Assembly (NCBI GenBank): GCA_947579605.1
Contig: OX388320.1
Location: forward strand, 2,604,001-2,668,000
DNA: 64,000 nt
From: Athripsodes cinereus
Taxonomy: Eukaryota; Arthropoda; Insecta; Trichoptera; Leptoceridae
Direction: 5' to 3'
A program made the position numbers and the translations under genes. Of the stretch, positions 33,101 to 44,043 are shown piece after piece. Every line of letters begins with the position of its first letter. The first letter of the stretch is position 1. The notes below the pieces were generated by a model. The model was given only the letters and a program-made list of their open reading frames with translations, had not been told where the DNA came from and did not search any database.

Positions 33101-33390
33101 ATTTTTTGTTGGTCTATTTTTAGCATGAATTTTGGTAGCTGTCTAATTTGATATTTATGACCGGACCAAGTCCAAAATTTGGACTATATAAAAAAAATAC
33201 ACGGATCAAATTTGCTTCTTAAAATTAAATGACATCCTCTGAATTTATTACTTCCTAAACAAAGACGGAAACTTCCTCTCGTCTACATTCCCACGATTGA
33301 GAATCTATCCCTACATACTTATTGTCCAGCATGTGTCTCAAACCCATCATCTTCGAATTCTGAAATTTGTCAACTATTTCCTACATAACA
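30102..33390 (-). repeat. 5' LTR (right copy), 3289 bp
   Basis: Direct copy of 23546-26833. In minus orientation it starts TGTTATGTAGG and ends GGTATGTATCA. It should contain promoter and polyadenylation signals for the element; I could not identify them reliably within so long an AT-rich sequence. The frames at 30154-30336 and 32859-33044 duplicate those of the other LTR. Confidence 0.92.
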
Positions 33391-33394
33391 ACCT

Positions 33395-34724
33395 TACTGA
33401 GAATATTCAAAATCCTTGAACTGACCGCTTTTGTATGATATTTGATTCACTTGAAGCTCTTTCGCCCTCTCGTAGTTATGATTGGTGAGGGTCTCCTTAC
33501 AAACTGTTATGTATCGCCCTGCGCCATCCGTTTCGTTGGTGATGGAGCTAGACTTTTAATATAAATTATTCTTCCTATGCTAGATCTGTTATGTAGGCAT
33601 GCGGCTCTTTTTGCATATCATCGTTGCATATTTAAAATTATGCATGTGCGAATACCTACATATTTTATGTGATGGTACGACACTGGTTCGCTGAAGGTGT
33701 TCCAACTAGACAGTTTATTTTTAATTAATGAGCGTCATTTTGACGTTTATAACTCACTAGATGAGATTTAAAAAAAAGTCGTCATTATTGAAGAAGACTC
33801 ATCGACCGTCTGGATGTTGCAGAAGTCTGGACACTTCTATTTTCCGATTTTTTTACATAGCATATCTGTCTACATGGTAGGTGTCATAGTAGACTGTCTG
33901 GCTTGTCGGCGTCGCGTCGATAGTACAGCTTCTGTAATCTACTGTTAAACGATTCAGAAGAGAATAACGAATCGAACGTATACTATGTAGAATAGTAGTG
34001 CATAGTCAAACTAATACGCCAGCTGGGGCGTAAAGTAGAAAGTGAAAATATTATATAATGCATCAGCAATTTACACGCTCAATAATCCGTACAATTGTCT
34101 ACTGATTCGTTTATAATATCAGGTTTCGCGTGTGTTTCGTTATTATTAATCGCGTGTCTCTTTGTTTATTATTATAAATATGATTATAATAATATTATAA
34201 TTGAAATTGTTTTTTTTTTGTTTGTTTAATATTTTAAATTCCTTTGTTTTTTTTTTGTTACCGCTGAAAGAATTTTTCTGTACAAGTTTAATGTGAAGGT
34301 TGGAAGGTTGCTCCATATATTTTAAAATTGTATTTGTGACGGTTTAGGGTCGCAGTATAATAAGTTGTGTGGGTGAATAATGTGTCGTATCCGAACTCAG
34401 ACTGACCGCAACATGACACCCGAAACTATTGAAATAGTTTGAATGACTGAAAACGTAACTGAAAGCATCTTTTGTGAACTGTTATAAAATATAGGTTTTG
34501 AAAAAGACATAATGAGATCTTTAGCAAATCTGGTAAATTGTATTGAGTTATTGCCAAAGTTCTTAACAAGAATAGGTTATTTTTATCATCTTTGACACCT
34601 TGGAACTTATACTTGGAGTCGGGGAGTCAATAATTTCAATATTTTGTCTTTACTATGCACAACTATATCGAGACTATATAATATTATGCACAACTATATA
34701 ATAGGATTCTTCTTCCTATTAGAG
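33395..34724. other. Spacer with GC-richer segment
   Basis: About 33460-33960 is less AT-rich and has CpG clusters (GGCGTCGCGTCG near 33908). I found no frame of note, splice-flanked segment or paired promoter motif. Confidence 0.35.
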
Positions 34725-34935
34725 TCCTATTGGAGGGGTGTGAGGAAGCGCGGGCGTCCGAGAACTACATGGCTTGAACATGTAGATCAAATTCTCAAGG
34801 ACGGCCGTGTTTTGAGTAAGAGAAATCGACCTGCGTACATGAGAAATTGTATGACTGTGGAGGAGGCGAAATAAGTATGTAAGGACAGATCTAATTGGCG
34901 TTCCGTTCTCTCTGCAATAGGTAGATAGATAGACT
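34725..34935 (+). mobile_element. RTE-B LINE 3' fragment
   Basis: The frame reads RGVRKRGRPRTTWLEHVDQI, LKDGRVLSKRNRPAYMRNCM and TVEEAK, then a stop where other copies continue EV. About 50 bases of decayed 3' end follow. The 76-residue frame at 34644-34874 includes unrelated upstream codons. Confidence 0.8.
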
Positions 34936-35066
34936 AGATATAATAGGGAAGCAGAAATAACGATATCATCTTGCATGTTGTAGTTCTTATAACAGATTCA
35001 AATATATGTTGGAACATTTGTTTTGAGCTGTAATTATAGAGATCTTTGGAAAATTACGTTCATTAC

Positions 35067-35125
35067 ATTTAGTGAATCACCTGGTTACCTCACTACTGAG
35101 AGATTGCGTGATGGTATAGATAAAT
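35067..35125 (+). mobile_element. Possible SINE-A or RTE-B 3' end fragment
   Basis: CACCTGGTTACCTCACTACTGAG then GCGTGATGGTATAG resembles the shared 3' end of these families. Too short to decide which. Confidence 0.35.
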
Positions 35126-36208
35126 ATATATGTAGGCTGCATTACGTTAGAGTTTATACCAATGCATAAATATGTATCGACATATTCTCGACTTAAGATC
35201 CAATGATGTTTCTGATTTTTATTAGTTATTCCTATTTGATTCCTTATTATGGTTTTTCCTATTATTAATCCTATTTTGTATTGCTTTTCTGCTCATTTAA
35301 TTCGCCCGTTTAGTGATAAACTCGTAACAGAATATCCAATTAAAAAGAAGTTATTTATATTTGTATACATCAAGGTAATTCTCAAGAGCAGCTATCGGTA
35401 AAGAAATAACTATTGACATATCATATTACTTACTTCTTCTTACAAATGCCAAGACGCACTATAAATTTTTCGTGTCGTATTTATTATTGCGGTGATTAAT
35501 ACGTACTATAAAAATATTTTATTAATGGGTGCGACATTAGATAAACATCTACTTTCTATCTGCCCTTGTAAGTTTTGTCGTTTCATACATACATCAATAC
35601 GCACACCCGTTCTTCATTGGTGCTATTACATACGAGGGCTATTTGAAAACTTTCTAGCCTCGTGTACTTCTGGTTACTGTTGAAAAAACGTTCAAAAGAT
35701 GTCCTCACATATATGTCGTTTTAATTTTATAGATTATTTTTCATATAAAAACGTAAAATTATATTAAGTAGACTCACATTTTATGTATGCTAACTTTCAG
35801 AGGAAGGCTACCTCTTAAAAAAATAATGCTCATCTCTGATATGGGTTTTTGTGGTTTCCCCAATATCGTTAAAAGGCAAATGCTGGAGATGTTTTTCTTA
35901 AATCCGTTCGGTTCGCGTCCAATAAAAAGTCACTGTGGATATAGGTACTATAAATAAATGTTTTATTTATAAGTAATTCAACATGAATTTCCACCAAGTA
36001 CCGTCGGTTGAAAAATATCAACTAAACCATACACATTTCAAGGCATTCTGACTTTGTAACATTTTTCAAAGTTCTCCGGTGACATTTTCTATCAATGGAG
36101 AAAATAAATAAATTTTCAAAAATAGACAATTCATTTTTTCTTACGATTTGGAAGACAGAGAAATCTTGAACCAAATGTATCGAGAAACATATTCTGAATT
36201 TCTTCAAA
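35126..36208. other. AT-rich spacer
   Basis: Frames at 35492-35683 and 36022-36207 (minus) are unrecognised. No repeat boundaries are visible. Confidence 0.4.
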
Positions 36209-36330
36209 ATATTTATTTATTTTATTTATTTATTTTACAACACACGGCGTGAGCCTTTTACATGTTAATGTTAATCAAGCAGTATAACAAACAACAAACA
36301 CAAACAGATACAATAGTCAAGAATACATTA
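36209..36330 (-). repeat. AATAAATA-tailed repeat copy
   Basis: The minus strand ends CATGTAAAAGGCTCACGCCG, TGTGTTGT, then AAAATAAATAAATAAAATAAATAAATA. It is the clearest copy of the family also seen at 22504 and 40409. Confidence 0.6.
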
Positions 36331-36659
36331 TTACATAGATTGGAAGTGAAAAATTAATATAAAATATAGTTATGTTTTTCTTCAAAGGGCTAGAAACTTA
36401 TCAAATAGTCCTCGTAATAAAATATTGCTCTAATGGTTTTACGTAATACTTTGATAAATTACTTCAAAGATATTACATATAACTTATGCCTCTATTACAT
36501 TATAACTAATATTCTACGCAATGTTGCTATAAAGAGAAAATATGTTCTCTTAATTTTATTCATGGCCTCTGAATTTCAGTTACGCGTTTCGAACACATAG
36601 CATGGCTGTTGTTTTACCAATAGCACATTCTAGGACAAAGTATGAGTCTTTTAAATTTC
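36331..36659. other. AT-rich spacer
   Basis: No feature supported between the tailed repeat and MITE-D. Confidence 0.4.
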
Positions 36660-36770
36660 AGTTGGATAAATTGAAACAGGAGTTTCGTTCTTCGTAGAAG
36701 TGGAAAGACGTCTCTGTTGTGTTTATTTAATGTACAGTAGAATAAATGCTTGTTTCGATTTATCCAATTG
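36660..36770. mobile_element. MITE-D copy, 111 bp
   Basis: AGTTGGATAAATTGAAACAG at the left and TTGTTTCGATTTATCCAATTG at the right are inverted copies. The interior GGAAAGACGTCTCT is shared with the partial copy near 13965. The minus frame at 36614-36796 crosses it and is not a gene. Confidence 0.7.
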
Positions 36771-36965
36771 AGAAATTTTACTAGGTACTTGTGCACCTAT
36801 AAAATAAATAAAAATACCTTACGTTTCATTTTAATACGAGTAAAAAACGAAAACAATTTCTATGAAAGCAATTTAATTTGGTACGAATCATTAATAATAT
36901 TTTGAATCATGTAATATAAGGCAAATTTAAACGGTGGTAAAAATTGTTCATCTTCAGCGTCTTGT

Positions 36966-37145
36966 CCAACCTTTTGAAAACTTTCTTCGCCCTTTGACAC
37001 TCCTCAGAACCTCAGCCTCAGAGCATCTCTGCGCCAATTGAGTCACGTAATCATCTCTACCTACGATATTACTAGCGCACTGATGTCGTTGTCATAGGAA
37101 CGGTGCACTTTGAAAGAGGGACGTCTAGGCCGTCGGAACCTTTTG
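36966..37145 (-). mobile_element. RTE-A LINE 3' fragment
   Basis: On the minus strand it matches the stretch from RRPGRPSF to the C terminus of the copy at 920-1414: TCATAGGAACGGTGCACTTT and GAGGGACGTCTAGGCCGTCGG on the plus strand are the reverse of that region. Indels disrupt the frame. Confidence 0.7.
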
Positions 37146-37844
37146 AGGACGAATGACTCACTATGTTTAGTGCATATTCAAATCCTGTTTTACTATTCGA
37201 TTACCCATTCCATTGATTTATATTTACTAGAAACCAGTGATGGTGTGAATATATTCGTTTACTATATTTTGTTTACAAGAATCCAACCTTGTCTACTATT
37301 TAATTTATTCGAGATAGACGTCCTTCGTCTTTCTGGAGCAGTTCAAATTTCTTATTTAATAAATTCAAGCATATGGATTAAAAATAGCTTAATGTCATAT
37401 TTATTTTTCATATTATAAAGAAAAATCCGCTCCAAATGTGTCACTAATCCTTGTTTAATTATCGTGAATCGTGGGTAAGGGGCTGTAATGATTTTTCATC
37501 AACCTTTTCATACTAGGTTTAAATCCCTTTCCAAATAACAACCCAAATTCTTCCTTCATCCACATCTGTTTACGTACGTTTCGTTACTACGGCGACCAAA
37601 CTTTTATTTTATGGGTTGTGGGGGTAGATATTTACGTAGGTTTTCCTTCAACCTTCTCCCTCATCACATCACTCTGTCCTAGACGTATGTACATTATTAC
37701 TTTATACGTACTTCCTATACTAGTTTTAGCTCCGGCTGGAAATTTTAAACTGACCCGCAAATATTTTGAATACAGTTATATTAAAAAACCAATCAGATAT
37801 CTCGATAGGAGAGCTAGGTTTACGCAGTGTAACATTGTGCAAAA
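37146..37844. other. Spacer
   Basis: Frames at 37110-37418 and 37618-37896 resemble no known protein. The first begins inside the RTE-A fragment and the second runs into the SINE-C core fragment. Confidence 0.4.
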
Positions 37845-37915
37845 TATAATTGGAAGAAGTGAGAGAAGCGTCCCAACGCTTACAAATTGGCTCTAGGTTG
37901 GCTTCCGACATTCTT
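37845..37915 (-). repeat. SINE-C/TIR-element core fragment
   Basis: In reverse it reads AGCCAACCTAGAGCCAATTTG then TAAGCGTTGGGACGC, matching CAGCCTAAACCGATTCGTAAGC of 23169-23412. Neither a tRNA head nor terminal inverted repeats are present. Confidence 0.5.
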
Positions 37916-38042
37916 ACTGTAACAATATAAGTTCCACTAATTGAAAAACATTACAATGCAGAGAAGCGACCCTTTTTTGAAATTTTATATTTCACATCTC
38001 GAATAAATTAAGAGCCCCCGTCTAAATGGCTCCAGAACAGTG

Positions 38043-38225
38043 TTATAAACATGAAAGCTGTCCCCTTTGTGCCTATAAAATATTAAGACTATCAGGATGG
38101 GTAGCGAACCTCATCAGTGAGTTTAAGATGGTAAAATATTAATATTTTTTAATACCTACTTTTTACGGGAATCTCGAAAACCTACGGAAAAGAGTGGGAG
38201 ATCTATTCTTTGCCGAGTGCACCAT
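38043..38225 (-). mobile_element. SINE-A copy lacking its 3' end
   Basis: Reverse matches include CAGGATGGGTAGCGAACCTC, ACGGGAATCTCGAAAAC, AAAGAGTGGGAGATCTATTC and TTTGCCGAG. The shared 3' hairpin region is missing. Confidence 0.7.
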
Positions 38226-39357
38226 GGTGTATCATATTCGTACGTGTATTTTCATAAGTTTGCGAGAAAAGCCAAATTCAAATAGATCTGAAGACGCATC
38301 CTTCAACTGAGAGTCTAGATTCACGACGTAACACCTTTGAGATCCGTTATTGTATGAGTTAACGGCGCTATCAGACAGTTCATGTAATGAAAAAATAAAG
38401 CAAAACTGTGTATATTTTAACTCTCGCTCCTAAAAGATATATATTATATGTACCTACACACATTACAAAAGAAAATAATAAACTTTTCGAGATTTTTCTT
38501 TGACCAGTGGGATGGGTCCCCTTTTATAATAAGAAACATTGACACACAGAAAATGTTGCCGTGTTGATTGAGATGTGCTCGGAATATCTGACATCACCTC
38601 AAACTCCAACTTTGTTTTTGTTCTTTGTTTACTTAGTATAGATTTTGATCAATAAATATTAGATACTTTCAATGCTGCGTGAGTGGTATATTTATTTTGT
38701 GAATACCCATATTTTTTTACTCGGGTTCTTGCTTGTCTTTGTTGTCATTTTAGAGTCTGTAAACGAAGTCGATTTCGTCAGTGAAGCACATTCGTGTAGT
38801 TATATTATTTTGATGACTTTCTTTGTAAAGAACATGAACTTTTTATTATCTACGAAGGACGAGCGTCGAGCCTACTTTAATTAAGCAACGACTTGTTTAT
38901 TACCAACCGTAAACTTATGTATTACACCAATATTTTAAGACACAATAGCAAAGCTTTATATATTTGGACGCGGGCCTAATAAATATAAAATATCTTTCGT
39001 AGTTGGATATCCAGATTCACTTTTTATTTAACTATAAAATCACGGCGTTTCCCATGAATAGAATTTCTGACTGACAATAACGGCAGTAAGATAGCCTAAG
39101 CCAGAGAAATGAAAAACAAGAAGATGGAAGGTATTTAGAAACAAAAATTATAAAAATCATGAAGTTTTGAATAATACCTGAAACATTAAAGTCGACTGTT
39201 TCTTTGTTTTTTCTTCACATCAATAATTTTCCTTCTTATTTCAAGACATATTCTATTTTATTTTGCATTCCGTTTTACTCATTAAGAATGTTTTTCATTT
39301 TATGCCACAACAGTTATAGTGTTGCTTTTATATAATGTAGGTACTCTATATGAAATC
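38226..39357. other. AT-rich spacer
   Basis: The 70-residue frame at 38672-38884 is hydrophobic near its start but unrecognised. No flanking splice or promoter evidence. Confidence 0.4.
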
Positions 39358-39402
39358 ACTCCTCTTTGCCTACTCCGCCTGGGATACGGCATAAGAGTAT
39401 AG
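39358..39402 (+). mobile_element. RTE-B extreme 3' end
   Basis: TGCCTACTCCGCCTGGGATAC then GGCATAAGAGTATAGTG matches the last ~40 bases of RTE-B, as at 54705-54755. This is a very short 5'-truncated insertion. Confidence 0.55.
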
Positions 39403-40408
39403 TGTAGTAATATTATATTATAGCATACACTCTGTCTACATTCTGTTCACGTAATCTGAATTATATGGTTAAATTAGTTTGTAATTTAGTACTAGCAATA
39501 GTGTAGCATACTGAAATGATAAAATATTAATAAGAAGCACTGATCTGTTTGAATTGAGAATTGTCGAATCCACTTTGGCGATGTACTTCGAAAGATGGAA
39601 GCTACAGGTGTGATATCAAATATGAAAACAAATTCACCTTTGTTTCGCCTGTAAACATCTGCTTCAGTAATATTTGATCCATTTGTATCTCCATTTGTAT
39701 CTTCATTTTGATAAAATTGCATTTCCCAAATGCTTCGTATCATTTTCTAGAGTTTTTTATGTGTATTTATTACTTATTTAAAATAAAATATTCTCGTAAA
39801 ATAAAATACTCTCGTACACACAATATCTTTGCACAACGTGTTGGCCCAAAGTTCTAATAAGTAAGCTTAAAAATAATTCTAAGAAAATTCACACTATGAG
39901 AAGTCGTTCTGAATGTACCATTATAATCAAAACCAACCTTGTAAAATATTGCAACATAGCGATTAATTTGGCCTCTGTGCATTGTGACTAACTAATTGCC
40001 TGACTATTCCAAGTACCAAACCAATGGCCTACGGATGATTAGAAATAATAAAGAGTGTACATTGAAAAATATCTACGTTTTGCGCAAAAAGTGAGAAATT
40101 TATTCAGATAAAAAACGAGTGTTTATCTAACTGAACAATAATGTAGATTGTGAAGTATACGAAAATATGTAGAATGTCACGTGCTAGACGGAGGCTTACA
40201 TCCACTTGACAGCGATCCTTGTTTAAAAGGCCAGGTATGTATGTTGTTAGGGCTTACGACATGATTGATAGATCTCCTCCAACTCTAAACAAGACTTGAG
40301 AATAAGGAGACACGTCTTGTTAGGGATGCGGGGATGATAATATTATTATGGCTAGAGAAGGGACTATATAGGTACGTGAAAGTATACAGTATACAAAACC
40401 CATTCACA
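39403..40408. other. AT-rich spacer
   Basis: The minus frame at 39492-39743 is unrecognised; it includes repeated NGDTNGSN-like codons from a short internal duplication (TTTGTATCTCCATTTGTATC). Confidence 0.4.
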
Positions 40409-40450
40409 TATATCATTTATTTATTAAAATAAACGGCCTAAGCCCTTAAT
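40409..40450 (-). repeat. AATAAATA-tailed repeat, short copy
   Basis: The minus strand reads AAGGGCTTAGGCCGTTTATTT followed by TAATAAATAAATGA, a shortened relative of 22504-22620. Confidence 0.45.
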
Positions 40451-40467
40451 ATAAAGTACGTGACATC

Positions 40468-40560
40468 CGCCTATGAAAAATATGACATTCGGTGTGAGTG
40501 CCATACCTCATCGCTGAATTGAAGATGTTGAATAGCTTGTACGTCATGTTTCTTGAAATC
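40468..40560 (-). mobile_element. SINE-A middle fragment
   Basis: TGCCATACCTCATCGCTGAATT, GATGTTGAATAG and nearby bases match the SINE-A middle in reverse; both ends are lost. Confidence 0.5.
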
Positions 40561-41472
40561 TTGTATAATAAATGAGAGGTTATTAGTTGTTTTCAAACAT
40601 AAATTTTCAGAATAATCAGCCTATATTTGTATACAAGTTATGTATGAATGTGCACTTTTAAATATTTAATCCAATTGTCTATTTTGTTTATTTAATTTAG
40701 TTTGATCTACATAATCTGTTTCTTTCATATTTATTTTAATCCAGTGCCAATTTATTAGATTCTATAGAATTTCAGGTCATTAAAAAATAATAAAATAAAA
40801 TAATATGCCCCAAATATGATTAAAATATGCAGGTGCATATTTGCATATAATCCAATTTTAATTATGACTGAGTAAATATAGAGAAGAGGGAGATGGAAAG
40901 GGGTTCAGATTGTTTTCAAGATTCCATCTTGTCGGGAGTAGTTTTCAAGGATTCGTGAATAATATTACCATTATTATATTCCATGGACAAATTACCAGAG
41001 CTAGGCATCGTTAATCGAAAATTTAACTTCGTTTATCCGTTAACGACAACGTTGCTTACTAATCAGCTATTTTTTTTTTGAAAATATAACTCAAGTTGCA
41101 GGTGATTCGGCACCGGTAAAAATCATCTGACACTTTTTAAATTTATAAGTACCGGTAGTTTTAATTTCTTTTAAATTGATGAATAATAATTGGTTATTAA
41201 CTGTAAACAGACAAATTAACTTCTTTAACGGAAGACAATTTAAAATGTTACCACTGTATTAACTTCATTCCTCTTAATTTCGTCTTAATTCGTCTTAAAT
41301 TTATCTCATTTGGTTAATTCCGATGTTGACTATGTCAGAAATATCGTGGAGGGAGATAACTCGTTTGACGCAAACTTGTGTTGGGTGGAGGAGTGTTGAA
41401 GGGCGATTGAGTTGTATTGAGTTAATTTCATAAATCAAATGTTTTTGTGTTAACACTTTGGAAATTCATAAT
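40561..41472. other. AT-rich spacer
   Basis: No gene or repeat structure supported before the Penelope-like element. Confidence 0.4.
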
Positions 41473-41523
41473 AATTAAAATGATTTTAAAAACACTGTAT
41501 AATTTCCAAATTAAATTTATTCA

Positions 41524-41568
41524 CCTCAAACGTTTTCGCCAAGGCTTCTACTTGGCATCATCAGGAGG
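41524..41568 (-). ncRNA. Hammerhead ribozyme, left arm
   Basis: Mirror copy of the right-arm ribozyme, with the reverse of CCTC-CTGATGA at 41558-41568 and of GAGG at 41524-41527. The core is identical to the right copy, so both would fold in the same way, on opposite strands. Confidence 0.75.
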
Positions 41569-41604
41569 ACTAATTAGTTTAAGTTCATAAGTTAAACTAA
41601 TTAG

Positions 41605-41778
41605 TCCTCTAATAAATTGGAGATTCTTGAAATCCATAAAAATAAGAACAATTTGGTGAATATCCAAATACCATATGCATCTCCTTTGTTGATATACCCA
41701 TCTCCTTCTCTCTTATCAAACACCCTCAACTCCGCCCTTTCTCTCCCACCTTCAAACTCCCCCCCACCTCTAGTATAA
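41605..41778 (+). pseudogene. C-terminal remnant of Penelope-like protein
   Basis: After a stop at 41602-41604, the frame reads KLEILEIHKNKNNLVNIQ and ends PPPLV before TAA at 41776. The LEILEIHKNKNNLVN pattern resembles the segment following the GIY-YIG endonuclease in Penelope-like proteins. About 58 codons remain; the reverse transcriptase and endonuclease domains are absent. The match is short, and the call leans on the flanking hammerheads. Confidence 0.55.
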
Positions 41779-41827
41779 GTTAGTAATAGAAAACAGACTC
41801 ACTACATATGAACTTAAACTAATTAGT

Positions 41828-41872
41828 CCTCCTGATGATGCCAAGTAGAAGCCTTGGCGAAAACGTTTGAGG
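41828..41872 (+). ncRNA. Hammerhead ribozyme, right arm
   Basis: Stem I CCUC (41828-41831) pairs with GAGG (41869-41872). The core CUGAUGA is at 41832-41838, followed by one extra U. Stem II is GCCAAG/CUUGGC (41840-41845 and 41853-41858) with a 7-base loop. GAA is at 41859-41861, and the self-complementary AACGUU (41862-41867) forms stem III with the standard A15.1-U16.1. Cleavage is predicted after U41868. All canonical core residues are present. Confidence 0.82.
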
Positions 41873-41923
41873 TGAATAAATTTTATTTGGAAATTATACA
41901 GTGTTTTTAAAATCATTTCAATT

Positions 41924-42788
41924 GAGTTAATTTCGTTAATAATTAACAAATTAAGGAGTTAATACCCAGCTGTGTAGTATTACTATTTTGAAATTAGAAT
42001 CTCAATCTCCGAGTATTAGCAGATATTACCTAGACACTACTACTATTGAGCTGATATAAACCCATAGATAATGTCTACCGCTAGACTTGGGATTTATTTT
42101 TATTGCCAATCTTCAATATTGTCATTTTGTTTGTTCAGTCCGTTCGTTCTTTCGTTTTATCGCTAAGACGATGTATCAACTAACTTGCAAAGAAAAATGT
42201 GGCGATGTAATAAATATTCCTCCCGGATACTTTTATTGTATTTTGTCATTCACTTAAAACTTGTTTATTCCACGATATGTGAGACCTTCTGTTTTGTTTT
42301 CGCAACAACATTTCCAGGTATTGTTTTTTAGTGAACTTATTTTTTTTATATTCGTAAACAAATGAATTTCGTAAACATTGAGGGGCGTAAAGGCTAAATA
42401 GCTCTCAGCTTATCTTGTGGAGTTTTATTAAATATAATAAAAAAACTAACGATGAAAGCTTTGTTATTTATTTTGTCGCGCCTTTTTTGACTTATCGTAC
42501 TTAATGAATTCCAAATGCATTTGACAAAAGTGTCAAACTCTATCAATAAAATATGTTTTGATTTCTGTACATATTAATAAAAATATTCACTGTATCGTTT
42601 GTTAATTAGTTTACAAGATGTAGAATTACGCAATGGATGTAATCATAACATCTTTTTATTACGAGAGTTTTTCTATGTCTTTTTTCTGTTTTGTAAACGC
42701 TGAATAGGTATATAGTAGAATTCGATCTCTTATGACTCCGTTGATGAATTTCGTGAAGATTTTGCGAGTTAACGATTTTACATACACA
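41924..42788. other. AT-rich spacer
   Basis: No recognisable coding. Minus frames at 42606-42904 start within the adjoining SINE-A and are not genes. Confidence 0.4.
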
Positions 42789-43016
42789 CATACCATCACG
42801 AAGTTTCCCACAATTGGGGCACCCTGCGGACCTACTACATGTAATAAACATGCAATTTGTCCTCTATGTGCCAATAAAAGTTCAGGATGAGTGACATTTC
42901 TCATCGCTTTATTGTAGAAAATAATTGTCTTTTAAGTGAAGTTTTACGAGCACCTGCCTTTTACAGGACACTCGAAAACTTACTAAAAAGAGTGGGAGAT
43001 CTATTATTTACCGAAA
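42789..43016 (-). mobile_element. SINE-A copy, near full length
   Basis: In reverse order: ACCATCACGAAGTTTCCCAC, TACATGTAATAAACATGCAA, CAGGATGAGTGACATTTCTC, CCTGCCTTTTACAGGACACT, AAAGAGTGGGAGATCTATTA and TTTACCG. Head, middle and 3' end are all retained. Confidence 0.8.
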
Positions 43017-43609
43017 TTGTACAGAGTTTAATAATTTTGCATATGAATAAAATATTTCATCCAATAATTATATCAACAAGTTGGTTCACTCATTTTAGAG
43101 ATAATATGGAATTATTATCATTTTGGAGTAACGAAATTTAATTTAATGACTGACTGCACTCGGATTGAGTGTTTGTAGATACTGGGAGATGTACTAGTAA
43201 ATATTTACTTTTGCATCGATTACCTCCTCGTCCCCTTTCAAAATGTTCCGACTCAATTAATTCAGGCATAAACCGTACTATATACATACAAACATACATA
43301 ATAACAAATAGCCGTATTTACAATCGAGTAATAACAACTATTCCAACTCTTTAACTGGATTAAATGTTACATTACACAGAAATAAAAAATTTGCATTGTT
43401 CCAACTTTTTGGGATAAATGGAAGGCCCCAGACTTCGGCACTATATCCAGGTGTTCGGTGGCACCTTCCATTTTTTACAGATTCAGTCATTTAATTTATA
43501 CACGTGGTAGTACAAAAAATATACATATTTGCTTAACTTTTCAATTTACCAACTTAATGCCCGACTAAGATTATTCCATAATCTTGTGATTTTTCAATTT
43601 TTGCCGCTG
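43017..43609. other. Spacer
   Basis: An imperfect inverted pair, GGAAGGCCCCAGACTTCGGC and GGTGCCTTCCATTTTTT, lies near 43419-43476. The frame at 43169-43354 is unrecognised. Confidence 0.35.
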
Positions 43610-43752
43610 CTACTACTACTACCACTACTGTACCATTACGGCATATCCCACAAGTGGGGTGGCCACCAGACCAGCCGCATGTAAGAAACATGCAAATCGT
43701 TCTCTCCGTGCCGATAAAAAAATAAGGTATGAATTTAAGATGTAAAATGTCA
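43610..43752 (-). mobile_element. SINE-A 3' half with CTA-repeat tail
   Basis: CTACTACTACTACC (the reverse of the TAG tail) precedes GTACCATTACGGCATATCCC, ACAAGTGGGGTGGCC and ATGTAAGAAACATGCAAAT, up to AATTTAAGATGTAAAATG. The head is missing; core sequence of the SINE-C/TIR type begins directly afterwards. Confidence 0.75.
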
Positions 43753-43800
43753 AAACCAGCCTAGAGCCCATTCGTAAGCATTAGGACACCTTTTTCACAT
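43753..43800 (+). repeat. SINE-C/TIR-element core fragment
   Basis: AAAACCAGCCTAGAGCCCATTC then GTAAGCATTAGGACACCTTTT matches the core at 23300-23345. It is fused to the broken head side of the SINE-A copy. Confidence 0.55.
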
Positions 43801-43821
43801 CTTCCTATTTGATTTTGTTAT

Positions 43822-44043
43822 ATGTTGTCGATTATCAAAGTGAGGAAGGTCTCATATTTGGGTCACGTGCTGCGTGGAGAGAAGTATCGTCTCCTCCGCC
43901 TTATATTGGAGGGCAAGATAGAGGGAAGACGGGAAGTTGGCAGAAAGCAGATGTCCTGGCTGCGCAACATTAGAGAGTGGACCGGAATCCGGACAGTGGA
44001 TGCCTTGTTCAGAGCAGCACAGGACAGGGAGGTTTTTCGTTGA
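43822..44043 (+). pseudogene. RTE-C LINE C-terminal fragment
   Basis: A 73-residue frame: KVRKVSYLGHVLRGEKY, RLLRLILEGKIEGRREVGR, KQMSWLRNIREW and ALFRAAQDREVF. These motifs are the C terminus of another RTE-type ORF2 family, distinct from RTE-A and RTE-B. It is 5' truncated and includes its stop codon, but lacks the usual following residues and simple-repeat tail. Confidence 0.82.

Larger units (their letters stand above)
23542..33394 (-). mobile_element. Complete LARD-like LTR retrotransposon
   Basis: Two near-identical 3.29-kb repeats in direct orientation bound a 3.27-kb interior. Each starts TGATACATACC and ends CTACATAACA, giving the TG...CA termini of LTRs. ACCT flanks the whole element at 23542-23545 and 33391-33394. 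The primer-binding site at the right-hand LTR fixes minus orientation. Nowhere in the interior is there a frame resembling gag, protease, reverse transcriptase, RNase H or integrase; the longest frames are 60-121 residues and unrecognised. Long LTRs with a large non-coding interior match the LARD class described from plants. It would need an autonomous partner. The near identity of the LTRs implies recent insertion. Confidence 0.9.
41473..41923 (+). mobile_element. Truncated Penelope-like element
   Basis: Inverted 117-base arms (41473-41589 and 41807-41923) are nearly identical, and each holds a hammerhead motif. Between them lies a short C-terminal coding remnant and 3' non-coding sequence. 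Penelope-like elements are known to carry hammerhead ribozymes in terminal repeats, which may be inverted. The arrangement fits a heavily 5'-truncated copy. A fragment ACTAATTAGTCCTC recurs at 41596-41609. No clear target duplication was identified. Confidence 0.75.

Noticed and set aside
23546..33390. Segmental or tandem gene duplication of 3.3 kb
   Set aside because: TG...CA ends, ACCT duplication outside the pair and a primer-binding site at one inner edge fit LTRs much better.
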